Source: Bombyx mori (taxonomy: Eukaryota > Arthropoda > Insecta > Lepidoptera > Bombycidae). From it: a DNA stretch of 64,000 nt. A program made the translations under genes and the position numbers. The DNA is taken from positions 10,381,501 through 10,445,500 of the forward strand of contig NC_085120.1 of the NCBI RefSeq assembly GCF_030269925.1. Reading direction: 5' to 3'. Position 1 is the first letter of the stretch; each line of letters opens with the position of its first letter. The notes under the pieces are model-generated. The model had not been told where the DNA came from and did not search any database. It saw nothing but the letters and a program-made list of their open reading frames with translations. Below, one piece after another: positions 55,201 through 63,665 of the stretch.

Positions 55201-58200
55201 GAACAGTCACCGTCTACAACGACCGTGATGCTCCGCCCATCCAAAAAGCTAGCGATCCACTTGCAGAGACCCTCGGGGATTCCGTAAGATGGTAGCTTCG
55301 ACAGAAGTGCCCTATGCCAGACCCTGTCGAAGGCCTTCGCGATATCAAGGCTCACAGCAAGAGCCTCGCCCTTGCTCTCCAAGGCTTCAGCCCACCTGTG
55401 AGTGTAGTTTAAACAATGTGCTTTTTGAATGATTTTACAGCTGAGCCACCAAAGCAAACCAAGCTGCCAAATGAGATTTCAACAACAGTGGATTCATTCA
55501 AAGAATTTGTCAAGAAACAAAAGTCTCTGAGTTCTGAAGTTATGCGAGTGTCTATCAAGCCACTGCATAAGGTATGGTTACAAATAATTTTAAGCATTTA
55601 AACAAGAAAAATTCGTGACTTTTGAGGTTTATTAATTAAAACCACGTTTTACGGATTATAAGCGGGCGTTTAATTATTGGACTCGACTTCGATTACGTTA
55701 ATCAGTGTCATCTAGTTTAAAATAGTTGTACTACCTAGGGAAGAAAACACATCGAGTCGCATACGAGTAAGTAAGTATTATAGTAACCGGCAAACTTCTT
55801 GAGCAAATGACCTTGACTGCGCAGAACCGAATTTTAGGTCACTTTGGTGGTGAGGGTGAGGCGCGACGGCAGGGGAAATCGTATCGAGCGCGTTATTGGT
55901 AGATCAGTCGAACCTTGCGTCCCGCACCGCGCCCTCATTCCGCTTGCTCCCAAAAGTACGCTTGCGTACAGTGGAAAGTCTATCGTTATTAATCGTTAAG
56001 TTATTTGTTATAATTACTTGTGGACTTTGTTGCCATTGCTATTTGTTGAGTGTTTGTTGATTTTTTATAAAACATACACTATGCCGCGACAAACTGGTGT
56101 ACTATTCAAAAGAAAGGGTAGAAAAATTGTGTACGACGTATATTGCTTCATTATAAAAAACAGGGGAAGAATGATATGGAAAAATTAAAACAGACTTCGG
56201 AAGTAACAAAACCATCAGTGAGTACTGTTAGGTGCATTATTATTAAGGAAGCTAAAGGCTCTGGCTTGCTCGCCGTGTTTCGGACTCCGGGTAAGAAAAG
56301 ATCAGGGAAGAAGAAAGTTACCGGAATGGATAGTTTCGTTCAATCTGTAATAAAAAGATGTAATCATAATAACTACATAATAAGCAGCGAAACTCGGTAC
56401 CGTAGAAAGGCTTCGAAAAATTTCAAGAAGATATAAATTCTAATGGCTCGGAATGAAGCTTACGACGTATTATGAAAAAGCTAGGCTTCAGATGGAAAAA
56501 AAGAACAGAAAATAGTCGGAAGCTGGTAATTGAAAAAAGTAACATTCGATTACTACGAATCGAATATCTTCAAAAAATAATTAATTATACACAAAAAAGA
56601 AGACCGAATCGACCGAGTTGTAAACTACACCGATGAGCCCTATGTCGACTAATCACGATGATAGCGACTTGGGTGATGAAAACAGTGATGATGATGATGG
56701 TCAAGATTATGATAACGAAAAAAAAATTACAAATACCAGCTTCGCTTCAACTGAACCAAGACCTGGCAACAGCTCTAGTTTTGACTTAATAGAAGGTGTT
56801 CTTGTTTTGAATTTCAGACTGTATTTCCTTTGTGTTTTGTTTCTTAGTGGTTTGTGATGTCTGCCGTTAAATTACAAATACTATTGAATTCTATTTGGTT
56901 TAATATGAAGTGATTGTACAATATATTGCGCGTCTTGTAGCTGTTGAGTCCCGTTCAGAAGTGAAGGTGGTTGTGTGTTCTCCGGGTTGCGGAGCTCGCC
57001 GGTCCGCCGGTTTGCCGTCCCCCCCCTCGCCGCGCTGCCTGCGTCTTTCCCGACTTTGCGAAGGAGGAGTTGATGCGTAAACATATGGCCCCCGCCTTGG
57101 AAGCTCCAGCTTCCAATGAAGTAAATACATGATGCTGATTACGATATGTGTGTTGTGAGACTCTCGTTGTAGTCCTCTGCGTTGTGTAAGAGTGGGCAGA
57201 TTTTTGAGTATGCCCGTTGTATAATCCCAGTCGCCGTTTTGAGGTTAGCTACTCGGGATATGCCGTCCTTGCCAGGAAATGTTTGCTGCACTCGTCCAAG
57301 ACGCCATTTGAGTGGCGGCAGGTTGTCTTCTTTGATTAGGACCAGGGTGTTCGGTACGATGTCTTCCTTGTCCGTTTTCCATTTAGTTCTCGTTTGCAAT
57401 TCGGATATGTACTCCTTAGACCACCTCTGCCAAAACTGTTGTCGAATTTGTTCCACTCGATCGTAGCGCGTCAGTCGGTGTGATGCCGTCGCCGTGAGGT
57501 CGCTGCAGGCTGGTGCGGTCAACGGTCGGCCGATGAGGAAATGACCAGGGCTGAGTGGACGAAGATCGTTTGGATCTGCGGACATTGGGTGTATAGGACG
57601 GGAATTCAGGACGGCTTCTATCTGTGCCAATACCGTGCTGAATTCCTCGTAAGTTAAGTGTGAATTACCTACAACTCGTCGTAGGTGATGCTTACAAGAC
57701 TTCACTCCCGCCTCCCATAAACCACCAAAATGAGGCGAATAAGGCGGTATAAAAGACAAATTAATGTTGTCGTTGGCTGCTAGCGAGACAATTTCTTCGG
57801 AATTTTCTGTCAAGAATTGTGAAAATTCCTTCATAGCACCTACAAAAGTTTTAGCGTTGTCCGAGAAAATTTGAAATGGTTTCCCACGTCTAGAAATGAA
57901 CCTTTTAAGTGCAAGTATGTATGCTTGAGTCGTTAATGATGTGACCAAATCCAAATATACCGAGCGAGTGAGAAAACAAACGATTAAAATAATGTAACAT
58001 TTTTCTAATTTAGCACCTCTTCCTTTCCGGTTGAGTATAAACATTGGCCCCGCGTAATCTACTCCACATCTAAAAAATGGTAAACCTGACCCCGATGGTT
58101 CTATTTCAAGTCTCTGCATTGCTTAATCTGCCTCCAACCTTATGATTTTATCACTGTCCAAAAATATGTTTAAGCCTGATATATTACGCGTAGGTTTCAG

Positions 58201-61200
58201 AGGTAAGTTGTTTACTAGTGCATCATACATGACCGGGAACGATTGTTGTTGAACCACTCGTGCTAAAACCTTAGTCGCATTGTCCAATTCATCCGTCAAA
58301 AGCGCGCCGGACTTCCGCTGTGATTTTGATTTTGTACAAATGTTATGAACAAATCTTAACATATACGCAATAGCACGCCGTAATCGATTATATGATGAAA
58401 AACGTTCAAATTCAATAAATGACTGTGCGTTTGACTGACAGACCATTGCCGTCGCCAGATTGCATTGCCGACCGTTGCCAGATTTTAATTCTGGTAGATC
58501 ATACTGGTCAATGATTCTGGTTGTATGTGTTTTTAATGATCTAGGTGACATACAAAGCCAACCCATAACAATGGTCGAATAAGTCCAAAAATAAATTTTA
58601 GAAAACGTCAATCTGAAGGATTGAAAATATTTTAGCGTATAGTCTTGTTGATCGGGTTGTATATTGTTAAGCGACTTACCTGAGCTTGATTTGACATTCG
58701 CATCAAATACACCTCGAAGCTTAGTAGTCGTACTGTGTTCTCGTAACACACCGTGGTGTGGTAGAAAATAATGTGGCGTTGTGTAATATAAAGTAATATA
58801 ATTAAAGTAAGTCTGCTTATGTAGTCATTCACGAAATCGATATGCATTGGCTTATAGTTAGCCGCACTACGTTCTAGCTTGCGCTCGAGTGCATGGAATC
58901 GGTTCTGAGCGATAATGAATGTATCGCCGAGCGCATCAGCTGATTCTTGTTAAGGAATGCGCACGGAAAAACGACCCGAATCGTCGCGTTTGTTGTGGTT
59001 TAGAATAAAGTTTTGCATGCGCGTTCCGTTTTTGTATATTTGTTATGAATTGAATGAATTTCTTCTAGCTCCCGAAAGGTTTTTAATTGTGTCTATGTTT
59101 TGTGATTTATTATAATGAACTTGATTCGTTGAATTTGAATAGTTCTTATTATAAAATGAGCCGGAAATAATCCATCCGAGTTTAGTGTTTTGTAAACACG
59201 GACCATGTTTTAAACGAATTAATCCGTCGTTTAAAAGTTCCCAAAACTTATCTGCGCCGATTAATAAGTCTATATCAGCGGGTGAATGAAAATCTGGATC
59301 AGCTAGCGTGATGTTGTGTGGAATTTGAATGTTGTTGATGTGTGTATATGTTAACGATGGTGTCTGAGCAGTGATACGAGATAAAACTATACAAGTTAAG
59401 CGCGTGCTATAGTTATTAGTTTTAGCTCGCATCTGAACATCGCATGATTGGGTGGACTGGGTTACGGAGTTACCCACGCCTGTGATTTTAATGGAGGACT
59501 GTATCATTGGAATGTTTAATTGATTACATAATGACTGCGAGATAAAGCAATGCTGACTTCCGTTATCGAGAAGTGCACGAATTGTGTGGTATTTGTTGTT
59601 GTTGTCTGCGATTTCGACTAATGCCGTTGACAACAACACAGTAGGCAGTGTTAGATGTGCTGGTGTGGTAATGTCACCGTGATATGTGTGCGAGTGTAGT
59701 GAAGCTGTGCCGCCAGTGTGTGGGCTCGACTCAAGCTGCGGCGCCGGCGATGATGATACGGTTGCGCTGGCGTCGTCACTATTGTCATCACGGTGAATTA
59801 GACTATTGTGTTTTTTATTACACTTCTTACAGGGACCCAACCAGCAGTCTTTGACTGAATGATTTGCGCGTAAACAATTTTGACAAAGTTTTTTGTTACT
59901 CAAAAACTTTATTTTATCTTGTGTAGATAATTTTAAAAACGCATTACATGAATAAAGCCCATGATTTGCGTTGCACATGCTACAAGGACGCGATCGCTTA
60001 TTCGAATTTGACTGCCTATTTTCGTTGTTTTGTGTGGATAAATAAGAGTAACTGTGTGAGTTTGATGATTGTATTTTAGTGTTAGTGTCAGGCGCAGGTT
60101 TAGTGTAAGATACCTTTATTGTCTCCAACACGTCGGCTTTGTCTCTTAGAAATTTAATTAAATGCGATAATGTTAACTTAAAATTTGATTCTGACTTCTG
60201 AATGTCGCTTTTATGAAGTTCCCATTCGCGTTCTGTCGACGCGTCCAATTTAGAAACCATTATGTAAACTATCAAAGTATCCCACATATCAGTAGGTTCA
60301 CCTAAGGTTTTAAGCGCACGAATATTTCTCAAAACACTGTCAATAAGTTTGCGTATAAGCGCAGATGATTCTTTGTTTATAACTTGCATAGAAAACAGCG
60401 CCTTGACATGATTATGCACGAGTAAACGATTATTATTATATCTATTTTGCAATAGATCCCACGCAATCACATAGTTTTCGGCAGAAAATTCTAATAATTT
60501 TATAACCTGCAGTGCGTTACCGGTGAGACTTGAACGTAGATAATGAAACTTTTGAATGTTATCCATATCAGGTGAATTATGGATTAAAGAACTAAACGTG
60601 TCTCTAAATTCAAGCCAATTATCATAATTTCCATCAAAGGAGGGTAAAGAAATGGTGGGTAGTTTTATGCATGATTTCTTTGTGGAGCTCGATTTCTCAC
60701 TTTTATTATTTAAGATACATTTAGCTTTGGCCACAATAGAATAATATTGATTTTCAAAAGATTCTCTGACAAGCAACTCATTCTCTAATTGAAGATCAGA
60801 TACCTTCATATCAATATCATCTTGAATTTCAGAAAATTGTTCGAAAAGCTGTTCGATTTTTTGTACACGAACTTGCAATTCAGATTTTTGCAAATCAGTT
60901 AGTGTGGAAATATCAAGTGACTCGACAAATTTCGAGAAAAAAGTGAGCTTGCCCTTTAAAACACCTCGCCTCTTAACTAAATCTTTCACTATTTCCTCAT
61001 CATCTTCCATCGAATGTTGCTTCCTTTTGGTCATTTTAGTGGTTTATGGGAAACAAAGGTAAAAACTCACGATTATTTCACCGGTACGAAGAGCTGCACG
61101 AATTGTTCACGTTTGCAGGTAGATTGCACACCGCGTTCACGTATTCGAAAATTTACTGGAATTGATTTAAAATTACGGTATTAGCACCGACGAGCACAGG

Positions 61201-63156
61201 ATTGGGTTTGGATAAAAGGAAATACTGGCCTGACCGTATTGATGCTGGTATTCTTGAGTATCATCGGCGTCGAAGGACCATGATCTTGATTTTGAATTTC
61301 AGACTGTATTTCCTTTGTGTTTTGTTTCTTAGTGGTTTGTGATGTCTGCCGTTAAATTACAAATACTATTGAATTCTATTTGGTTTAATATGAAGTGATT
61401 GTACAATATATTGCGCGTCTTGTAGCTGTTGAGTCCCGTTCAGAAGTGAAGGTGGTTGTGTGTTCTCCGGGTTGCGGAGCTCGCCGGTCCGCCGGTTTGC
61501 CGTCCCCCCCCTCGCCGCGCTGCCTGCGTCTTTCCCGACTTTGCGAAGGAGGAGTTGATGCGTAAACAGAAGGAATATCTATTTTACCCCAAGATTTAAT
61601 TATTACAATTATTAACCTAAGTATATGTTTTGTTGATGTTCTAATAAATATATAAATAAATACATATGTTGAGTTTAATAATTTAATAGCATTATGACGC
61701 AGAGTAAGTAATGTTTTTGCACGTGAGTGTACCATGCGCGAACTTACCCCCACTACGTCAACAAATGCTCAAGAAGTTTGCCGGCTATTATACGAGTAAG
61801 CATACGAGTCATGTATCGTACAGGGCACGCGCGCATTCACATCAGCACTTTGACATCGTTTTACTCAAACCACTTCGATAAAGCGGCACGACACGAGAAC
61901 CCTCTCATCGTGGCCGCCGGTAACTACATTCCCGATCCTGCGGACAGAATGGAAAGCAGTCGACGTCGCCCAAAACACGTCATCTCGGATCCTCCCGATC
62001 CACTAACGGTGCTTCTAGGTACTTCAAGCACCGGTCAGCGTTTTCGTCGAACCCGTCGCTTGCGACGAAGGGCTCGACGAGTAAATTAACTCTCAGACAC
62101 AGCCCACTGAGTTTCTCGCCGGATCTTCTCAGTGGGTCGCGTTTCCGATCCGGTGGTAGATTCTGCGAAGCACGGCTCTTGCTAGGGCCAGTGTTAGCAT
62201 CGTCGTCAGGTTTCAGGTTTGAGCCCCGTGAGCTCACCTACTAGCCACGGTTACGCTGAAATAGCCTCTCAAGGCTATCAGCTTAGGTAGGAAAAATAAT
62301 AATAATACTCAAACCGTAGTATAAAGCGCCAGTACACGTTCAGCGCTCATATACAGCGGTACTCACCACATCAACATAGATAGAATTAGTTACTTGTTAG
62401 CGAAGTAGGTATATAATAAACTCTTATTCTTTGACTAACAGCGATTTCTTCCTACTTTTGTTTAAAGGGATTTTATGACCTGGTAACTAAAACCTTTAAG
62501 TCACGTCGTATTTTAATTTATCTTATTTTTATGAAATAATATGATAATATGAAATGAAATGAAGATGATTAATTTGAGACGTTAATCAACTGGGATGAAC
62601 ATAAATGAAATGAGATGAGACGATAGGGGATGAAATATAATCTCAGTAAAATGGTGGTTATTTACTGAGATTTTCTCAGTGGACTTTTTGGAGGATCCCG
62701 AGAAGTTACGTCCAGCGGCTTTTTTCATTTTCCCACATTTGTGCACTTTCACAGATATTAAACAGTTAATAAACCACTTTATTACACATTTAAACCTGAA
62801 GAAACACTAAATAGACAAAATAAAACATATCACACAACTTCACTCCTCGCGTTCCCGCCAAAAATCCGATAATTTGATAATTTATTATCATAATATCGAT
62901 GTACCGATGTTATCGAAACCAAAACATCGATGTTTACCAGTTAAACATCAATGAATATCGATCATCCCTAGTGACATAGTACTATCGTGATATCGCTTGT
63001 GGCAGGTGGCGGGCGAGGCGGCGGTCCTGACGCGCGAGGCGGCGCGCGTGTGCGGCGAAGTGGCGCGTGCGCGCTGCGTGTCGCGCCGCCAGCGAGCCGC
63101 CGCCGCCGCCGCGCTCGCCGCCGCCGACACCGTGCTGCGGGACAACGCGGCGCCCG
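49202..63156 (+). CDS. Nup58: Nucleoporin Nup58 (p58/p45), 5' eight exons; continues past the window
   Basis: A component of the central channel of the nuclear pore, which with Nup54 and Nup62 forms the FG-repeat barrier for nuclear transport. Exons are at 49202-49281, 49696-49982, 50415-50507, 50712-50849, 53499-53549, 53860-53937, 55441-55571 and 63006-63156. All introns are GT-AG and reading phase is kept across every junction, giving 336 codons. Residues 1 to about 235 are Thr/Ser/Pro/Gly-rich with many FG and GFG units (starting MSFSFGTPSS). Exon 7 ('LPNEISTTVDSFKEFVKK') aligns by eye with the start of the helical domain of animal Nup58, and exon 8 aligns with the following helix in length and in its 'APG' end. 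The remaining coiled-coil and C-terminal FG region must lie to the right. Introns 4, 6 and 7 are swollen by mobile DNA. Confidence 0.88.
49696..49982 (+). CDS. Nup58: Nup58 exon 2 (FG repeats)
   Basis: Follows the acceptor 'tttatttgcag'. It encodes about a dozen 'PAFG', 'GFGST' and 'PAFGTT' type units and ends in phase 1 before 'gtattt'. Confidence 0.85.
50415..50507 (+). CDS. Nup58: Nup58 exon 3
   Basis: Acceptor 'cttgtgtag'; FG-type residues 'TSAFGTTTTPAFGTG'. Donor is the weak 'gtctgt'. Reading through it hits a stop within four codons, so splicing here is required. Confidence 0.8.
   Translation, partial: VQGLQHLGQLQHRLLVQALLGQILALDQIL
50712..50849 (+). CDS. Nup58: Nup58 exon 4
   Basis: Acceptor 'tttgcttcag', donor 'gtatgt'. 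Encodes 'GFGTQPATTSTTG' and 'GLSFGLGTATTQTGFG' with phase 1 at both ends. Confidence 0.83.
50955..51205 (+). repeat. Old Bm1-like SINE in Nup58 intron 4
   Basis: Diverged sense body: 'accactctgcctatttattt', 'ctcaaggtggatggcggtat', 'gtctatggactccggtacaa'. Confidence 0.6.
51361..51515 (+). repeat. Bm1 SINE, truncated, in Nup58 intron 4
   Basis: Sense 'ttactggtggtaggatctct' to 'ggtgggtggcggcatttacg'. Its 3' end is cut off by the next Bm1. Confidence 0.75.
51526..51984 (+). repeat. Bm1 SINE, full length, in Nup58 intron 4
   Basis: Head 'gtcgtcgtggcctaaaggat' with box B 'ggtgttcgaatcc', full body, and an A-run of about 24 from 51961. Long uninterrupted tail and intact promoter boxes suggest a young insertion. 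Confidence 0.9.
51985..52055 (+). repeat. Bm1 3' end fragment
   Basis: Directly after the A-run comes another Bm1 3' end, 'agatgtctatgggctccagt' to 'ccacatatctaagcaatagg'. The full-length Bm1 may have inserted into an older one: 51361-51515 and this piece could be its two halves. Confidence 0.7.
52208..52405 (+). other. Open frame of unknown meaning in Nup58 intron 4
   Basis: 65 codons, not FG-like ('FQAPTSNVLIIPEDLSPV'). It has splice-like borders ('ccttccag' before, 'ttggtgag' inside its end) but the wrong phase to fit between exons 4 and 5. Confidence 0.2.
53499..53549 (+). CDS. Nup58: Nup58 exon 5
   Basis: Acceptor 'tctttcccag', donor 'gtaagt'. A 51-base exon for 'GPKLGTTSLTGTQPSTL', phase 1 in and out. 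Confidence 0.78.
53860..53937 (+). CDS. Nup58: Nup58 exon 6
   Basis: Acceptor 'gatattatcag', donor 'gtaagt'. Encodes 'GTSSFGLGGVAPATSG', the last FG unit before the helical domain. Confidence 0.82.
54134..55414 (-). mobile_element. CR1/Jockey-like LINE, 5'-truncated, in Nup58 intron 6
   Basis: Flanked by 'aatgtg' (54128-54133 and 55415-55420). Minus strand: reverse transcriptase, a 3' tail of BMC1 type ('ggcagcggcttggctctgcc') and a poly(A) of about 25 (T-run on the plus strand). Its 5' junction lies only about 26 bases upstream of Nup58 exon 7. Confidence 0.82.
54204..55457 (-). pseudogene. LINE reverse transcriptase, N-terminally truncated
   Basis: Open minus-strand frame of 417 codons. 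The first roughly 18 codons are host intron and exon 7 antisense, so the LINE part begins near 'THRWAEALESKGEALAVS'. Motifs are 'DIAKAFDRVWHRALL', 'AGVPQGSVLSPTLFILYIND' and the catalytic 'YADD' box. A conserved C-terminal region follows ('PFDSIQRRAVRIVDNPSL', 'LPRTIRLWNELPSTVFPERY'). The endonuclease and earlier polymerase motifs are missing. The open frame over the retained part implies a recent insertion. CR1-like or BMC1-related; the clade is not certain. Confidence 0.82.
55441..55571 (+). CDS. Nup58: Nup58 exon 7 (start of helical domain)
   Basis: Acceptor 'atgattttacag', donor 'gtatgg'. 'EISTTVDSFKEFVKKQKSL' and 'EVMRVSIKPLHK' match the conserved start of the Nup58 helical region in other animals. 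Confidence 0.88.
56080..56640 (+). pseudogene. Broken transposase of the Tc1/mariner-like element
   Basis: Reading across several frames shows 'MPRQTGVLFKRKGR', a basic middle (56143-56436) and 'LGFRWKKRTENSRKLVIEK', 'IRLLRIEYLQKII' followed by a 'TDE' motif near 56630. The order is that of a helix-turn-helix part, a linker and the beginning of a DDE domain. Stops and frameshifts are frequent, and the rest of the catalytic domain is absent. A separate acidic frame at 56633-56857 ('GDENSDDDDGQDYDNEKK') may be its C-terminal remnant. Confidence 0.6.
56797..57083 (-). repeat. BEL 3' LTR
   Basis: Plus-strand ends 'tgttcttgttttgaa' and 'gttgatgcgtaaaca', so TGTT...AACA. Confidence 0.88.
57139..58119 (-). 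CDS. BEL/Pao integrase, open frame lacking the N-terminal zinc-binding part
   Basis: 326 codons. The integrase core carries the three acidic residues of a DD35E enzyme: Asp in 'CGVDYAGP', Asp in 'FSDNAKTF', Glu in 'GLWEAGVK'. The C-terminal region 'FWQRWSKEYISELQTRTKW' and 'VLIKEDNLPPLKWRLGRV' is typical of BEL/Pao elements. The usual His-His-Cys-Cys zinc region before the core is absent. The frame is continuous with the upstream pol remnant except for one in-frame TAA (58125-58123), so the ATG at 58119 is probably only an internal Met. Confidence 0.85.
   Translation of the reverse strand: MQRLEIEPSGSGLPFFRCGVDYAGPMFILNRKGRGAKLEKCYIILIVCFLTRSVYLDLVTSLTTQAYILALKRFISRRGKPFQIFSDNAKTFVGAMKEFSQFLTENSEEIVSLAANDNINLSFIPPYSPHFGGLWEAGVKSCKHHLRRVVGNSHLTYEEFSTVLAQIEAVLNSRPIHPMSADPNDLRPLSPGHFLIGRPLTAPACSDLTATASHRLTRYDRVEQIRQQFWQRWSKEYISELQTRTKWKTDKEDIVPNTLVLIKEDNLPPLKWRLGRVQQTFPGKDGISRVANLKTATGIIQRAYSKICPLLHNAEDYNESLTTHIS
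58123..58749 (-). pseudogene. BEL/Pao pol remnant with deletions
   Basis: It joins the edge of the reverse transcriptase domain ('HSTTTKLRGVFDANVKSS') directly to an RNase H-like piece ('KIYFWTYSTIVMGWL', where the usual Asp-Ser-Thr reads Tyr-Ser-Thr). That piece joins directly to the linker before integrase ('LRRAIAYMLRFVHN', 'ELDNATKVLARVVQQQ'). The polymerase core with its catalytic box is absent, so the element cannot reverse transcribe itself. Confidence 0.78.
58750..59042 (-). pseudogene. BEL/Pao pol, start of the reverse transcriptase region, frameshifted
   Basis: Minus-strand pieces such as 'RDDSGRFSVRIPL' and 'FHALERKLERSAANYKPM' lie in a different frame from both neighbours. They represent the region between protease and polymerase. 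Confidence 0.65.
59043..61034 (-). CDS. BEL/Pao Gag-protease
   Basis: A 663-codon frame from the ATG at 61034. It has a charged, coiled-coil-like N-terminus (about residues 1-110). A Gag core follows, with 'WLEFRDTFSSLIHNSPDM' and 'IQKFHYLRSSLTGNALQ', the region shared by BEL/Pao Gag proteins. Next comes a cysteine-rich knuckle region ('CSMCNANHGLYSC', 'LCQNCLRANHSVKDC', 'CKKCNKKHNSLIH') and a retropepsin-like protease ('ALLDNGSQHCFIS'; the active-site triplet reads Asp-Asn-Gly). 'NTKLGWIISG' marks the normal entry to pol, after which the frame diverges and stops. Confidence 0.85.
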   Translation of the reverse strand: MTKRKQHSMEDDEEIVKDLVKRRGVLKGKLTFFSKFVESLDISTLTDLQKSELQVRVQKIEQLFEQFSEIQDDIDMKVSDLQLENELLVRESFENQYYSIVAKAKCILNNKSEKSSSTKKSCIKLPTISLPSFDGNYDNWLEFRDTFSSLIHNSPDMDNIQKFHYLRSSLTGNALQVIKLLEFSAENYVIAWDLLQNRYNNNRLLVHNHVKALFSMQVINKESSALIRKLIDSVLRNIRALKTLGEPTDMWDTLIVYIMVSKLDASTEREWELHKSDIQKSESNFKLTLSHLIKFLRDKADVLETIKVSYTKPAPDTNTKIQSSNSHSYSYLSTQNNENRQSNSNKRSRPCSMCNANHGLYSCNAFLKLSTQDKIKFLSNKKLCQNCLRANHSVKDCWLGPCKKCNKKHNSLIHRDDNSDDASATVSSSPAPQLESSPHTGGTASLHSHTYHGDITTPAHLTLPTVLLSTALVEIADNNNKYHTIRALLDNGSQHCFISQSLCNQLNIPMIQSSIKITGVGNSVTQSTQSCDVQMRAKTNNYSTRLTCIVLSRITAQTPSLTYTHINNIQIPHNITLADPDFHSPADIDLLIGADKFWELLNDGLIRLKHGPCLQNTKLGWIISGSFYNKNYSNSTNQVHYNKSQNIDTIKNLSGARRNSFNS
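61281..61568 (-). repeat. BEL 5' LTR
   Basis: Starts (plus strand) 'tgatcttgattttgaa' and ends 'gttgatgcgtaaaca'. It would supply the promoter, transcribed leftward, antisense to Nup58. Confidence 0.88.
61872..62305 (+). mobile_element. Jockey-type LINE, 5'-truncated, in Nup58 intron 7
   Basis: Flanked by the 10-bp duplication 'tactcaaacc' (61862-61871, 62306-62315). It has the last roughly 70 codons of ORF2 ('PADRMESSRRRPKHVIS'), the 3' UTR and an A-rich tail 'aaaaataataataa'. Its coding end is nearly identical to 44516-44725. Confidence 0.88.
62464..62868 (+). repeat. Dispersed repeat family D, copy 2
   Basis: Begins 'agggattttatgacctggta' and ends 'cgttcccgccaaaaatcc'. Colinear with 45338-45705, with additional bases near 62570-62615. 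Confidence 0.65.
63006..63156 (+). CDS. Nup58: Nup58 exon 8 (GC-rich helix)
   Basis: Acceptor 'atcgcttgtggcag', donor 'gtatgt'. Phase 0 in (K|V, as in vertebrate Nup58) and phase 1 out. Encodes about 50 residues, mainly Ala, Arg, Val and Glu ('VAGEAAVLTREAARVCGEVA'). The exon is overwhelmingly G+C in an AT-rich region. Identification rests on phase, length, helix character and the terminal 'LRDNAAPG'. Confidence 0.72.
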
Positions 63157-63166
63157 GTATGTTTTT

Positions 63167-63307
63167 TTTATTTATTGCTTAGAGGGGTAGACGAGCTCAC
63201 AGCCCACCTGGTGTTAAGTGGTTACTGGAGCCCATAGACATCCACAACGTAAATGCACCACCCACCTTGAGATATAAGTTCTAAGGTCTCAAGTATAGTT
63301 ACTGTGT
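63167..63307 (-). repeat. Bm1 SINE, truncated, in Nup58 intron 8
   Basis: Antisense 3' half from 'tttattgcttagaggggtag' to 'gtctcaagtatagtt'. It starts within about 10 bases of the exon 8 donor. Confidence 0.8.
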
Positions 63308-63357
63308 ATAGTATACGTACACTTCAAGTATAGTATACATACATTACTCATTACTAT

Positions 63358-63550
63358 TTTTTCCCTATCTAAGCTGGTAGCCTTGAGAGTCCTTGCCTGT
63401 GTAAGCGAGCGAGTAGGTGAGCTAACGGAGCTCTAACTTGAGGATGTTGCTAACACTAGCCCTAGCAAGAGTAGTGATTCGCAGAATCTACCACCGGATA
63501 GGAAACGCGACCCACTGAGAAGATCGGGTGAGAAACTCAGTGGGCTAAAT
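63358..63550 (-). mobile_element. Jockey-type LINE tail
   Basis: Antisense 3' UTR: 'ccctatctaagctggtagcc' to 'gtgagaaactcagtgggcta', diverged. Confidence 0.65.
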
Positions 63551-63554
63551 AGTA

Positions 63555-63665
63555 TGGTAGGCAGCGGCTTGGCTCTGCTCATGGCATTGCTGACGCCCAT
63601 GAGCGACTGTAACCACTTATCATCAGGTGGGTCGTATGCTCGTCTGACTAAAAAGGCAATAAAAG
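63555..63665 (+). mobile_element. BMC1-like LINE tail
   Basis: 'ggtaggcagcggcttggctc' to 'atcaggtgggtcgtatgctc' and 'aaaggcaataaaagaaat'. Confidence 0.65.

Larger units (their letters stand above)
56797..61568 (-). mobile_element. BEL/Pao-type LTR retrotransposon, internally deleted
   Basis: 4772 bp on the minus strand, flanked by perfect 5-bp duplications 'gaagg' (56792-56796, 61569-61573). LTRs of 287 and 288 bp differ only by one substitution and one inserted base near one end. Gag-protease and integrase regions are present. The core of reverse transcriptase, part of RNase H and the integrase zinc-binding region are missing. Candidate primer site 'tggtccttcgacgccg' follows the 5' LTR, and a G-rich tract ('aaggcgggggcc') precedes the 3' LTR. 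Confidence 0.88.
55786..61785 (+). mobile_element. Tc1/mariner-like DNA transposon split by a BEL element
   Basis: The ends are inverted repeats: left 'accggcaaacttcttgagca', right reversed 'gccggcaaacttcttgagca'. TA lies on each side (55784-55785, 61786-61787). After removing the LTR element and its duplication, about 1.2 kb remains, with a broken transposase. It is inside Nup58 intron 7. Confidence 0.78.

Noticed and set aside
62948..63145. Minus-strand alanine-rich frame opposite Nup58 exon 8
   Set aside because: Composition-driven shadow. The plus strand has correct splice sites and phase for Nup58.
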